Assembly (NCBI GenBank): GCA_030040115.1
Contig: JASHUH010000129.1
Coordinates: 1-5,117 of the forward strand
DNA: 5,117 nt
Source: Acidobacteriaceae bacterium
GTDB taxonomy: Bacteria; Acidobacteriota; Terriglobia; Terriglobales; Acidobacteriaceae
Direction of reading: 5' to 3'
Below the pieces are notes generated by a model that ran no database searches, was not told where the DNA came from, and saw nothing but the letters and a program-made list of their open reading frames with translations. A program made the position numbers and the translations under genes. Below, one piece after another: positions 4,980-5,117 of this stretch (its first letter is position 1; each line of letters opens with the position of its first letter).

Positions 4980-5117
4980 CTAGTCTGCGCTATTCAGGTT
5001 CCAGCAGTCATATTGCACTTTCCAAGCACCATCGATCTTTACCCATACCACGACGTATTTTGCCTGCTGGCGCACACGTTGCTTCGAGGTCCGGCCCTTC
5101 ACCTTCCTGGTTTCGAC
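4980..5117 (-). CDS. Partial SnoaL/DUF4440-like (NTF2-fold) protein, C-terminal end
   Basis: Only the last 45 codons and the TAG stop (4982-4980) are inside the window; the start lies beyond the right edge. The visible tail contains KYVVVWVKIDGAWKVQYDCW followed by N. This matches the pattern Y-x-V-V-W-x-K-x-D-G-x-W-K-x-x-x-D-x-W-N near the end of DUF4440/SnoaL-like proteins, the last two strands of the cone-shaped NTF2-like fold. Such proteins are small, often about 130-170 residues, sometimes secreted, and range from isomerase-like enzymes to proteins of unknown role, so no reaction can be given. The gene converges on tRNA-His and is followed after 12 bp by a strong hairpin terminator. Base composition here is less GC-rich than in panB-panC. 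Confidence 0.6.
   Translation of the reverse strand, partial: VETRKVKGRTSKQRVRQQAKYVVVWVKIDGAWKVQYDCWNLNSAD

Noticed and set aside
1..5117. CRISPR array, insertion sequence or defence system
   Set aside because: No regularly spaced repeats of CRISPR size, no transposase and no defence-type protein are present.

Overview
This is a GC-rich bacterial chromosomal window. It carries a divergent pair made of a polysaccharide deacetylase gene (minus strand) and the pantothenate genes panB-panC (plus strand). A divergent Fpg/Nei-type DNA glycosylase gene, a tRNA-His gene and, at the right edge, the 3' end of a minus-strand SnoaL/DUF4440-like gene follow. The GC level, the subfamily features of the glycosylase and the degenerate TCAGGGG-like heptamer spacer repeats suggest an acidobacterium (Acidobacteriota, Terriglobia-like). 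That assignment is an inference from impression; no marker gene here proves it.

Layout. 1-744: a gene-poor stretch with a polypyrimidine tract, short inverted repeats, an AT-richer patch, TTTTCGG-type repeats and a 7-bp degenerate tandem repeat; I found no supportable gene. 745-1491 (minus): NodB-type polysaccharide deacetylase. 1492-1665: divergent promoter region. 1666-2616: panB. 2627-3481: panC, 10 bp behind panB. 3588-4487: Fpg/Nei-family glycosylase. 4580-4655: tRNA-His(GTG) with encoded CCA, behind an extended -10 promoter. 4683-4943: a non-coding GC-rich stretch with many potential hairpins. 4944-4967: a perfect 10-bp terminator-like hairpin, placed to end both convergent transcription units. 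4980-5117 (minus): C-terminal 45 codons of a gene that continues beyond the window.

Function. PanB and PanC carry out two steps of pantothenate (vitamin B5, coenzyme A precursor) synthesis: ketopantoate formation and condensation of pantoate with beta-alanine. panE/ilvC (ketopantoate reduction) and panD (beta-alanine) are not in the window. The glycosylase probably acts in base-excision repair but lacks some standard Fpg signatures. The deacetylase probably modifies an envelope or extracellular polysaccharide.

Most of the window is ordinary housekeeping. The places worth a second look are the structured interval after tRNA-His, with two mutually exclusive pairings, the A6-C67 mismatch in the tRNA acceptor stem, the divergent glycosylase, and the heptamer repeat in the left spacer.
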